Below the pieces are notes generated by a model. The model was given only the letters and a program-made list of their open reading frames with translations, was not told the origin of the DNA and searched no databases. From JBLIRR01 sp049472395 (GTDB lineage Bacteria; SZUA-182; DTGQ01; JBLIRR01): a stretch of 64,000 nucleotides of DNA. Positions 54,558-62,572 of this stretch are shown here, one piece after another; position 1 is the first letter of the stretch, and the number at the start of each line of letters is the position of its first letter. The stretch spans positions 248,001 to 312,000 of the forward strand of contig JBLIRR010000003.1 of NCBI GenBank assembly GCA_049472395.1, written 5' to 3'. The translations under genes were made by a program, and so were the position numbers.

Positions 54558-55136
54558 ATGAAGATTGGAATCCGTCAAAAGATCATCATTCCACTGCTCG
54601 TTCTCATGTGTATTGTCCTTGTATGGTTTATTCTCCTCTATTACCCCCAAAAGAAAAAATTAAAAAATCTCACAAAACAGATAGAAGCAATTCAAATAAA
54701 ACATGCATTGTTAGCAGGGACACTTCTTTCATCCTCTCACAAAACAACAGAGAAAATTAACCTTATACAAAGATATAATGAATTAAAAAGGCTTCTTCCG
54801 AGGAAAGAGAGCATTAGCTCAATTCTGGCACCCCTTAGCAAAACCGGCTCACAGAAGAATATAGACATACTATCTATCAAACCCCTTACCTTTCAGTTAT
54901 TTGAAGATAATGATCAGGGAGAGGAGCATGAATTAAAAGAGATACCAATTGAAATCAGGCTTTCAGGAAGATTTATCGATATTGGTGATTATCTGTTTAC
55001 TCTTTCTGCGCTCCCATTTTTCGGTGGCTATAAAAGCATACACATAGATATATCTGATAAGATCTATCCGAAGACAGAGGCTGAAATAACATGTGTTCTT
55101 TTGTTATTTAAGTCCTTATCGAAACCGGATGGATAA
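54558..55136 (+). CDS. PilO-like pilus assembly protein (MshJ type)
   Basis: The 192-residue protein starts at 54558 after AGG at close spacing. It has a short cytosolic N-terminus, a transmembrane helix (IIIPLLVLMCIVLVWFILLY), a coiled coil (KKKLKNLTKQIEAIQIKHALL), and a ferredoxin-like periplasmic domain (PIEIRLSGRFIDIGDYLFTL). The last pattern is typical of PilO. It forms the alignment complex with the PilN part of the preceding protein. Confidence 0.82.
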   Translation: MKIGIRQKIIIPLLVLMCIVLVWFILLYYPQKKKLKNLTKQIEAIQIKHALLAGTLLSSSHKTTEKINLIQRYNELKRLLPRKESISSILAPLSKTGSQKNIDILSIKPLTFQLFEDNDQGEEHELKEIPIEIRLSGRFIDIGDYLFTLSALPFFGGYKSIHIDISDKIYPKTEAEITCVLLLFKSLSKPDG

Positions 55137-55155
55137 ACAAGGGGGAATAAAGAGG

Positions 55156-55686
55156 ATGAAAATTCCGAATAAATATCTAAGTATTATTCTTATTATGGCA
55201 ATCTTTTATGTGCTGTATGAATATGCCATGCCTTCCCGAAAGGCAAAAGAGGCCTCAAGTGCCAAAAGGGCACCTGACGCTTTACATGTATCGAAAAAGG
55301 AGATATCAATTAAAGATGAAATTCTAAAATCAGAGACAATAAAATCCCAGAAATCTGCCGGACACGATACCACCTCATTGATGAAGAAAGAAAGGAAGAA
55401 GATACTCACCTGGGAGAGGGACCCCTTTATATTACCGGACCCATTGCACCCGGTGAAAAAAGTTGAAGATGAGCCGCTTGCAGCGGAACAGCTCTCGGTG
55501 CTGCCGATTAAGGTCAGTTCAATATTAATCAGTGGGAATGAAAAAGTAGCGACCATAGATCGAGATCCCTATATAGTGTCAATTGGTGACTGGATTGAAA
55601 ATGAAAAGGTTGTAGGCATTTTATCTGATAAGATAATAGTTGAAAAAAATGGCGCCCGCCGGGAACTATTGCTGAACCCATACTAG
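55156..55686 (+). CDS. PilP/GspC-like pilus assembly protein (MshK type)
   Basis: The 176-residue product from the ATG at 55156 (AAAGAGG directly upstream) has a transmembrane helix (YLSIILIMAIFYVLYEY), a charged linker, and a compact C-terminal domain (WERDPFILPD, VSSILISGNEKVATIDRDPY, VGDW-like VSIGDWIENEKVVGI). This domain resembles the secretin-binding homology region of PilP/GspC. An ATG at 55129 is an alternative start. The TAG stop is joined to a full copy of the palindromic element. Confidence 0.78.
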   Translation: MKIPNKYLSIILIMAIFYVLYEYAMPSRKAKEASSAKRAPDALHVSKKEISIKDEILKSETIKSQKSAGHDTTSLMKKERKKILTWERDPFILPDPLHPVKKVEDEPLAAEQLSVLPIKVSSILISGNEKVATIDRDPYIVSIGDWIENEKVVGILSDKIIVEKNGARRELLLNPY

Positions 55687-55739
55687 CGAAGCTCCGCCTC
55701 AAACCGGCAAGGTTAAAGACTTTTTCGGTGGAGCTTCGC
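55686..55739 (+). repeat. Dispersed palindromic element (full copy)
   Basis: 54 bp with arms GCGAAGCTCCGCC and GGTGGAGCTTCGC (12 of 13 pairs, the last a G-T). It begins on the final base of the upstream stop codon and is followed by GATGCTGGTTACTGGATA, shared with the copy at 34573. It sits inside the pilus cluster between the PilP-like and secretin genes. In RNA it would form a strong hairpin that could terminate, or partly terminate, transcription or protect the upstream mRNA. Confidence 0.85.
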
Positions 55740-55817
55740 GATGCTGGTTACTGGATAAAAAAAAGTGTGGCTAGCGCACAGGGGCCTCATAAGCCCTGAA
55801 TTATAGTAAGGAGAATA

Positions 55818-57374
55818 ATGAAAAAAGTAACAATTATCCTGCTCTTTATTATAATGCTCTGCTGGTGGGCAAGTTGTGCACGCATGGGGAAAAAAGTTGA
55901 TATACCGCCTCCTGATGCCGCCACCCTGAGTTTAGATGAAATCCCCCTCCTCGGGATAAAAAAATCAGCTCAAAAAAACCCCGAGCAGAAGTCAACCTCA
56001 CCTGTGATCGATACCCTTGAGTTGGAGGAGATGCCTCTTCTCACACTTAAAAAAAAGGCATACATACCGGAGAAGCACTATACGATCAATATAAGAAATG
56101 CAGACTTGCGGTCCCTCCTCTTAAGCTTTACTAAAGAAAGCACTTACAATATTGTGGTAGATTCAAATGTTGAGGGCAATGTCACTGTTGATCTTAAAGA
56201 GGTTACCCTCAATGAAGCCCTTGATCTCATTCTCACTCCCCTGGGGTATAGGTATAGACAAACAAATAATATAATAAAAATTTTTAAACCCGAGAGAGAA
56301 ACTCGAATCTTCCCCTTGAGCTATTTGATTACGAGCCGACAGGGACAGACAATCGTCGAAGCAAAGACCCCGGGGAGTGTGTCGGGAATGCAAACAGGCA
56401 CCACGAAAGTTATTAATACGGAAAACATAGACCTTTGGGCGGAGATCGAAAATTCCCTCAAGGGGCTCCTCTCACCTGAGGGCACCTATTTTGTGAACAA
56501 AATGGCCTCGACTATTGTGGTAAAGGATTATTTGGAATATATTGAGAAAGTCGCTGAATACTTGGAAATTCTCGAAGGGACCATCCAAAGGCAAGTTCTC
56601 ATAGAGGCTATGGTCATAGAGGTCATCCTCTCGGATAATTACGAGATGGGAATTAACTGGACACATATCAGCGGTACCCAGGGTGGGAGCACGTCCACGC
56701 AACTTATTCAAAACACAACCAATCGTGTAAGTTCATCAATTTTTAAGTTTTCATATCAATCTAGTGATCTGGAGGCCCTTCTTAATGCAATCTCTGAAGA
56801 GGGAAGGGTTAATATTATCTCAAAACCACGAATCACCTCCCTTAACAACCAGAAGGCAATAATTAAGGTAGGCACCGAAGAGGTCTATTTCGAGAGGGAG
56901 ACAGAAGAAGATATTAATAAGGGCACAGAAATCACTACCTATGCATCAAAATTCTTTACCGTTGGCTTCGTATTAGACGTGACACCCCAAATTAGTGCAA
57001 CCGGAGAGATCACCCTCCATATACACCCGATCCTCAGTGAAAAAGTCGATGAGAAAGCTTACCCGAATGGGGATGGAACGATTCCTATTGTGAGTATACG
57101 AGAATCAAGCTCCGTTGTGAAGATAAGATCAGGCCAGACATTGGTCCTGGGTGGTTTGATGCAGGAAAAGGACACAGAGAAGGTCATAGGCATACCAATA
57201 TTAATGAACATTCCTTTGATAGGGCATCTATTCCGCTATACAAAAAAAGAAAATCAGAAGACAGAGTTGGTTGTGGCCATTACTCCCAAAATCCTTTACG
57301 GGAAGAAGATAGAGGAATTGGACGAGGAAAATCTAGACAATATATTCGGGCCAGATTTAGAAGTGAGCTTGTAG
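55818..57374 (+). CDS. mshL: Secretin of the MSHA-like system (MshL/PilQ type)
   Basis: The 518-residue product has a lipoprotein-like signal (IILLFIIMLCWWASC). A linker, an STN/secretin N0-type domain (YTINIRNADLRSLLLSFTKE, VDSNVEGNVTVDLKEVTLNE) and an N1-type domain follow. The secretin core closes the protein (VLIEAMVIEVILSDNYEMGI, then RVNIISKPRITSLNNQKA, and RSGQTLVLGGLMQEKD). It forms the outer-membrane pore for pilus or secreted substrate. The start has AAGGAG. It lies 131 nt after the previous gene, with the palindromic element in between. Confidence 0.9.
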   Translation: MKKVTIILLFIIMLCWWASCARMGKKVDIPPPDAATLSLDEIPLLGIKKSAQKNPEQKSTSPVIDTLELEEMPLLTLKKKAYIPEKHYTINIRNADLRSLLLSFTKESTYNIVVDSNVEGNVTVDLKEVTLNEALDLILTPLGYRYRQTNNIIKIFKPERETRIFPLSYLITSRQGQTIVEAKTPGSVSGMQTGTTKVINTENIDLWAEIENSLKGLLSPEGTYFVNKMASTIVVKDYLEYIEKVAEYLEILEGTIQRQVLIEAMVIEVILSDNYEMGINWTHISGTQGGSTSTQLIQNTTNRVSSSIFKFSYQSSDLEALLNAISEEGRVNIISKPRITSLNNQKAIIKVGTEEVYFERETEEDINKGTEITTYASKFFTVGFVLDVTPQISATGEITLHIHPILSEKVDEKAYPNGDGTIPIVSIRESSSVVKIRSGQTLVLGGLMQEKDTEKVIGIPILMNIPLIGHLFRYTKKENQKTELVVAITPKILYGKKIEELDEENLDNIFGPDLEVSL

Positions 57375-57503
57375 GCTCCCCTTAAAACCGAATTTTCTTG
57401 TAACAATCTAAAAATAATCCGATAAGAAACTGGATCCCCTCTGAGATTGGAGTATGTACGTATGCCTATAATCTAATGTAAGAGTAGATTATATGGAAAG
57501 TAT

Positions 57504-58979
57504 ATGGAAAATATAAAATTTAATATCATAGTGCGAGACAAGGGAAATCAAAAAAAGGCTCTGATTATAGTATTCATAATAACATTATTAGGAACCGGAG
57601 GAAAACTCACGGCACTAAAAAGTCAATTTCCCAATGGAGAAATGTTTAAATCAGAAGCTCACGGGGAAGATTCATATGAGCCTGCGCATGATCTATCGGT
57701 CCCTCCTCCATTGGAAGACAGATACGCTCTTGAAGTCTTTGCCTCCGCGATAAAACATGAAGTGCAAGATAAATACACCCATCTTAAAAGACAAGGATAT
57801 GATCCTCTCCTGTTCCGCCGCCACGCAGAGGAGAACATGTATATTTTCTACAGCCAGATTTTCACACATAAGCAGGATGCATACAATCTTCTGGAAATAC
57901 TCCGCTACCACCGATATGAGGCTGAGCTTATTCCTGTTGAGCGCAACAGATATACGATACGGATCGCAACCTGTTACTATAAGTCAAGCATCAACAAAAT
58001 CATGCTTAGACTTGAAAAATTTATGAATAATTACAGAATAACGCGAGAAAAAATACCATGTATTTTGTATATCTTATGGATTGATAATATTGACTCTTAC
58101 CAAAAGGCAGGGAAAATCTCCCAAAAACTGCGAAAATACGGCTATCATAGTGTTATTCTTAAAAAGGACCATCCATCACCCCCCATGGAAAAGGAACTCA
58201 TACCTAAGGACACACATTCCCAAAAGGCGCTATCAGCATATACTCCCCCATCACCTCCCCCGGGAATCTCCTCCCCAAAAACCTGCTCACTGCATACATT
58301 TGCCCTACAAGATAATCTCCTGTCACCTGAATCATCGACAGCACCCACTACTCACCCTCCCGATAATACGCCCCCCCCTTCACAAGGTTCCATCCTGAAA
58401 AATGAAGCCTCACCGCCCCTCCCAGCATATACGCGCACCCCGCTTCCTTCTGAGCCCTCTCCCCTCCCCTCTTACAAACCGAAGCCACCCCTCACAGCAT
58501 CATCCCCCCTCCCCCTGTCTGTTAAAAATATCCCAACAGACACATCCGGCGAAAGTCCTCCGCTGCTTCACAGCGGGACCTTTCAAAAAAAGTCGGCAGA
58601 GTATTACAATAATTTGGGGGTATCGTATTATTACAAGGGTGCACTTAAGGAGGCATTGGAACACTATAAAATGGCCATTCAATTGGATCCCAATTATTTT
58701 GAGGGTTACGTGAATATAGGCATTGTGTACAAAAAGCAAAATAAATTAAAAAATGCACTCAGGGCATACAAGAAAGCTATTTCATTGAAACCTGATTCTC
58801 CTGAGCTGTATTATAACATAGGTATTCTTTACGATAATGCGGAGTATTATGAAAATGCAATCGAAGCCTATGAAAAGTTTCTGCGCCTTATGCCTTCAAA
58901 ATATGATCATCTGAAACAGAAAGTACAGAAAAGATTAACCATGATAAGGCATTTCGCCAATTCCATGATCCCCTATTGA
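57504..58979 (+). CDS. SPOR-like, proline-rich and TPR protein (MshN position)
   Basis: The 491-residue product has one N-terminal membrane segment (ALIIVFIITLLGTGG). Two SPOR-like stretches follow (for example YIFYSQIFTHKQDAYNLLEI, then ELIPVERNRYTIRIA). A long Pro/Ser-rich linker (~225-365) and three TPR repeats (for example YYNNLGVSYYYKGALKEALE and YVNIGIVYKKQNKLKNALRA) complete it. MSHA clusters carry a TPR protein, MshN, in this position, though the SPOR-like part is unusual. The last 45 bases overlap the end of the convergent protease-like gene. Confidence 0.7.
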   Translation: MENIKFNIIVRDKGNQKKALIIVFIITLLGTGGKLTALKSQFPNGEMFKSEAHGEDSYEPAHDLSVPPPLEDRYALEVFASAIKHEVQDKYTHLKRQGYDPLLFRRHAEENMYIFYSQIFTHKQDAYNLLEILRYHRYEAELIPVERNRYTIRIATCYYKSSINKIMLRLEKFMNNYRITREKIPCILYILWIDNIDSYQKAGKISQKLRKYGYHSVILKKDHPSPPMEKELIPKDTHSQKALSAYTPPSPPPGISSPKTCSLHTFALQDNLLSPESSTAPTTHPPDNTPPPSQGSILKNEASPPLPAYTRTPLPSEPSPLPSYKPKPPLTASSPLPLSVKNIPTDTSGESPPLLHSGTFQKKSAEYYNNLGVSYYYKGALKEALEHYKMAIQLDPNYFEGYVNIGIVYKKQNKLKNALRAYKKAISLKPDSPELYYNIGILYDNAEYYENAIEAYEKFLRLMPSKYDHLKQKVQKRLTMIRHFANSMIPY

Positions 58980-59891
58980 AAGACAATCTTCTTCCCCTCG
59001 TGTCTTTGCTAACACAGTGCCTAGAATCTTTTGCAGTCTCTGCACAAATAATCCTAATTCAGACTCTTTTTGTACATCATCTTTTTGTATCCAGAGGGGA
59101 TAGTCTCTTATCCATTGGTCGATTAAGGACCAGATGGTCTTTAGATGGGAGACAATAGAATCACTACGGTTTGTAATATATTCTCTGTTTTCTTCGCTCT
59201 GCATAGTTTCGACAAATGAGTTTATGGTAATAATTGCCCGGTTAATCATGGCATTCACCTGTCCCCATTGCACAAGGTCAGAGTGTATGGATAAGTCTTC
59301 CAGCATTTGTCGTGTGCGTAAACAAAAAAAGGTACTCTCACAAAAGTATGCCCTCTCCTCTCTCTCAAAATGCTCCATACCCTCATCCTGAAGGCTATGC
59401 TCAATTTCATGAACAAGAATAGAAGCATAGGTGTCCAAAACTGCGGGTAAGATACGAAAGTCTTCCGAAATAGAATATGAGCCAATATCTTCTCGAAGGT
59501 AGAGTAATCCTATAGTGTCTATCCAACATCCTGCGACGCCGGTTAACGTCGGATTCACCACTATTCTCCCCTGCTTGAGCAGCTCATTAAATTTTCCTGC
59601 TATCCTCGCTATTTTAGGATGATCAAGAGTGGAAATATGATCGTGCAGGGCGTGCATGTTGGCAAAAGCTGTCTCATTCCTGCGTACCTCCCATTCATCG
59701 CCCCAAATAAAATCAATGCTCATCAATGTCATCATTATATCTGATAATTTTTGCTCCATACTGCGATCAGGGCTAAAAAGCTCCTGGCAATTTAGCAGTG
59801 TGTGGTGAACACAAGGGAAGCCTATGGATATACAATATATCAGTGCAATGCCGACACATATCCAAAAAATTCCGCGACTCATGGATCTCAT
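58935..59891 (-). CDS. Membrane-anchored putative HExxH metalloprotease
   Basis: From the ATG at 59891 (GAGAGAAG upstream) the product has 318 residues. A transmembrane segment (GIFWICVGIALIYCISIGF) is followed by an extracytoplasmic domain containing VHEIEHSLQDEG, a zincin HExxH motif, and EREERAYFCEST with a possible third-ligand Glu. I do not recognise a named family. It is transcribed toward the pilus cluster, and the two genes overlap by 45 bases at their 3' ends. Position suggests possible processing of envelope proteins, but this is unproven. Confidence 0.65.
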   Translation of the reverse strand: MRSMSRGIFWICVGIALIYCISIGFPCVHHTLLNCQELFSPDRSMEQKLSDIMMTLMSIDFIWGDEWEVRRNETAFANMHALHDHISTLDHPKIARIAGKFNELLKQGRIVVNPTLTGVAGCWIDTIGLLYLREDIGSYSISEDFRILPAVLDTYASILVHEIEHSLQDEGMEHFEREERAYFCESTFFCLRTRQMLEDLSIHSDLVQWGQVNAMINRAIITINSFVETMQSEENREYITNRSDSIVSHLKTIWSLIDQWIRDYPLWIQKDDVQKESELGLFVQRLQKILGTVLAKTRGEEDCLSIGDHGIGEMPYHG

Positions 59892-60064
59892 AGCTTCTCT
59901 CGTTCCCTTCACACAAAATGTAGCTATGAAAGATGTCAAAGCAATTTCGATACGAAAGGGGAAAATAATGAAAATACAAGGTGATAGAAACAAGATGCGG
60001 GAAGAATTAATAATGAAAATGTATAAATGCTAGGATTTCCCGTGTAAATTTTATGAAAGAGGTC

Positions 60065-62347
60065 CTATTCCTTCATCTTCTGATCGTGCACTATAACTCC
60101 CCGCCTCCGGAGCTCTTTCCTGATTGAATCAGCACGTTTCCATTCTTTCTTCATACGTGCCTCATCCCGCTCTTTTATGAGACGTGCAACCTCGGAGTCA
60201 GCTACTACTTCCTGAAAGTCGAATATGCCTAATACTGAATCAATGTGCTGAAAGGCAGTAATAATCTTTGATGCGCTTTCTTGGTCTATGCGCTTGTTAC
60301 AGACGAGGGTGTTTATTCTCTTTACCTCTGTAAAAAGTGAGGAAATGGCACCTGAAATATTAAAATCATCATCCATGGCACTGATAAAGTTGTGTTTAAT
60401 ATCATAGAGCAGCTGATCACGCTCAGAATAAGAAGTACCGCCTTGCACATTCCTTAAAAGCTGAATACATCTGTCAAGCCTTCGAAGGGACCGCGACGCA
60501 TCATCCAATCTGCTCTTTGAAAAAGTGATAGACTTTCTATAGTGGTTAGAAAGAAGCCAATATCGAATTTCTCTCCCCGTATATCCCATATTTAAAAGAT
60601 CTTTCAGAGTAAGTCCCGCATCTTTTGCATCTGTTTTATTATCATCAACCAATACACGACTGCAGTGCATCCAATAGCGAGCCAGGGGTTTGCCGGTTAA
60701 CACAGATGCAATCGCATTGACATTTTCATGATGAGGGAATAACAACTCACGATTGCTCGCGTATATATCATACTCTTCTCCAAGGTGCTTCATTGATATG
60801 GCGGCGCATTGAATATGCCATGATGGCCGAACATTTCCCCAGTCGGTCTTGATATAAATACCCCTCTTTAATTCCGAGAGTTTTGCTCGCTTAAACAGTG
60901 TAAAATCCCTGGGATTTGCTTTTTCATATTCATCAAGATCAACAGTTGCCCCACATCTTACTTTGTCAATATCTATCCCTGATAACCTCCCATAATCCGG
61001 AAAGCGGGATATATCAAAATAGAGAGAGCGAAGCTTTTCATATGCATACCCCTTTTTCACAAGCCGTTCCGAGAGCGTCACCATGTCATTTACATAATGA
61101 CTTGCCCTCGCATACTCCCCGGCAGGCTCGATATTGAGAGTAGCGAGATCCTCTCTAAACTGCCGGATATGTGTTTCGGTAAAATCTGCAAGGGGCAGAC
61201 CCGCCTTCTCAGAGCCCTCAATGGTCTTATCATCAAGGTCTGTAATGCTGACAATATGCTTTACATTATATCCCCTGTAAGTGAGATAACGGCACAATTG
61301 ATCGGTAAATACAAAATGCCTCATCTCGCCTAAATGCATTCTTGCATAGGCAGTAGGACCTGATGAAAATATAGAGACCTTATCAGAACGAAGGGGCACA
61401 AACAACTCCTTTTTCTTGCTCAGGGTATTATATACCGCAAGCTCATTCTTCTCTCGGGTGGTAAAAAGTTTCGTGCTTAAATATCGCTCACCCCCGTCCG
61501 GCAAAAGTACCACAATCATCCCCTTATTGAGGTTCTCGGCCTCCTTTAATGCCACAGCCATTGCTGCTCCGCTGCTCATACCCACAAAGATGCCCTCTTC
61601 TTTTGTAAGCCGCCGCGCCATCTCAAATGCTTCCTCATCATCAATATTCACCTTCTTATCAAGGCGATGCTTTTCATAAATCTCAGGGCAATATGCCTCT
61701 TTCATATTCTTTAATCCCTGAATTTTATGGCCAAGATAGGGCTCCACTCCGATAATCTGAATGCGTGGATTATATTCTTTCAACCGTCTCGAAATCCCCA
61801 TCAATGTACCCGTCGTACCGAGAGCGGCAACAAAAGCAGTCACACATTTGCCTGTCTGCTGCCAGATCTCCTCTGCTGTTCCATAGTAGTGGGCCTCCCA
61901 GTTCGCTCTATTATTATACTGATCCACCATAAAATATTTTTTGGGATTTTCACGTACTAAACGATATACTTCTTCTATTGCTCCATCAGTGCCCAGATGA
62001 CCGGGAGTAAGAAGAATATCGGCTCCACGGGCTTTTAGGATCTGGCGCCGCTCCCTGCTTACGGATTCTGACATTGCAAGCAGCAGTTTATATCCTTTAA
62101 TTGAACATACAAGCGCGAGGCCGATCCCTGTATTGCCGCTTGTCGCTTCAATAACTGTTTTTTGCGGTGTAAGCTCGCCAGATTTTTCTCCTGCCTCGAT
62201 CATATACAGAGCCACTCTGTCTTTAACCGACCCCCCCGGATTAAAATATTCCAGCTTGGCTAATACCTTTACCTTAGGATTCGGATTAAGCTTTCTTATT
62301 TCTACTAGCGGTGTATTACCGATAGTCTCAAGTAGTGAAAAACCCAT
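60065..62347 (-). CDS. Cysteine synthase fused to a degenerate CysRS-like domain
   Basis: A single 760-residue protein. Residues 1-305 are a PLP cysteine synthase/CBS-type domain with intact features: GGSVKDR (Lys42), EATSGNTGIG, GTTGTLMG and SSGAAMA. Residues ~318-760 follow cysteinyl-tRNA synthetase in order: SGPTAY with Ser329 where CysRS has a zinc Cys, HLGE for HIGH, PSWHIQC (Cys514), FPHHEN (His539), then Val543 where the zinc Glu is expected, and KTDAK (571-575) where KMSKS is expected. The CysRS half therefore keeps its fold but lacks two of four zinc ligands and the KMSKS loop. It may be a cysteine adenylating or ligating enzyme rather than a true tRNA synthetase. It lies downstream of cstA on the same strand. 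Confidence 0.88.
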   Translation of the reverse strand: MGFSLLETIGNTPLVEIRKLNPNPKVKVLAKLEYFNPGGSVKDRVALYMIEAGEKSGELTPQKTVIEATSGNTGIGLALVCSIKGYKLLLAMSESVSRERRQILKARGADILLTPGHLGTDGAIEEVYRLVRENPKKYFMVDQYNNRANWEAHYYGTAEEIWQQTGKCVTAFVAALGTTGTLMGISRRLKEYNPRIQIIGVEPYLGHKIQGLKNMKEAYCPEIYEKHRLDKKVNIDDEEAFEMARRLTKEEGIFVGMSSGAAMAVALKEAENLNKGMIVVLLPDGGERYLSTKLFTTREKNELAVYNTLSKKKELFVPLRSDKVSIFSSGPTAYARMHLGEMRHFVFTDQLCRYLTYRGYNVKHIVSITDLDDKTIEGSEKAGLPLADFTETHIRQFREDLATLNIEPAGEYARASHYVNDMVTLSERLVKKGYAYEKLRSLYFDISRFPDYGRLSGIDIDKVRCGATVDLDEYEKANPRDFTLFKRAKLSELKRGIYIKTDWGNVRPSWHIQCAAISMKHLGEEYDIYASNRELLFPHHENVNAIASVLTGKPLARYWMHCSRVLVDDNKTDAKDAGLTLKDLLNMGYTGREIRYWLLSNHYRKSITFSKSRLDDASRSLRRLDRCIQLLRNVQGGTSYSERDQLLYDIKHNFISAMDDDFNISGAISSLFTEVKRINTLVCNKRIDQESASKIITAFQHIDSVLGIFDFQEVVADSEVARLIKERDEARMKKEWKRADSIRKELRRRGVIVHDQKMKE

Positions 62348-62447
62348 AATTTTCTATATTCTTTTTAAGCACTCTAAGACAAGGAGACACAAAGGTTCCT
62401 CTGTAAAATTATACTTTAAAAATACAAAAAAATATACTCTTTATCGT

Positions 62448-62572
62448 CAGCAATTCTCATTATGGCCAATTATTTTGTTGGCCAGGGATATCTGCTGTTC
62501 GTTTCCCTCAACGCTCAACAAATAGCAGATATCCCTTATACTTTTGGGAGTACGCCATCATGAGAATTGCTG
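62448..62572. repeat. Nested inverted repeats spanning the end of cstA
   Basis: Outer arms CAGCAATTCTCAT (62448-62460) and ATGAGAATTGCTG (62560-62572) are perfect 13-bp inverted repeats. Inside are TGGCCAA/TTGGCCA (62463-62484) and GGGATATCTGCT (62485-62496) pairing with AGCAGATATCCC (62524-62535). The right outer arm lies in the last codons of cstA and the inner arm ends at its stop. It could be a structured terminator or a small inserted element. It occupies most of the 188-nt gap to the cysteine synthase fusion gene. Confidence 0.75.

Noticed and set aside
55765..55817. A cyclic di-GMP (GEMM) riboswitch upstream of the secretin, suggested by GCGCACAGGGG
   Set aside because: Only a few bases resemble the consensus and the paired stems and second conserved segment are missing; a small CAGGG/CCCTG hairpin is all that is seen.
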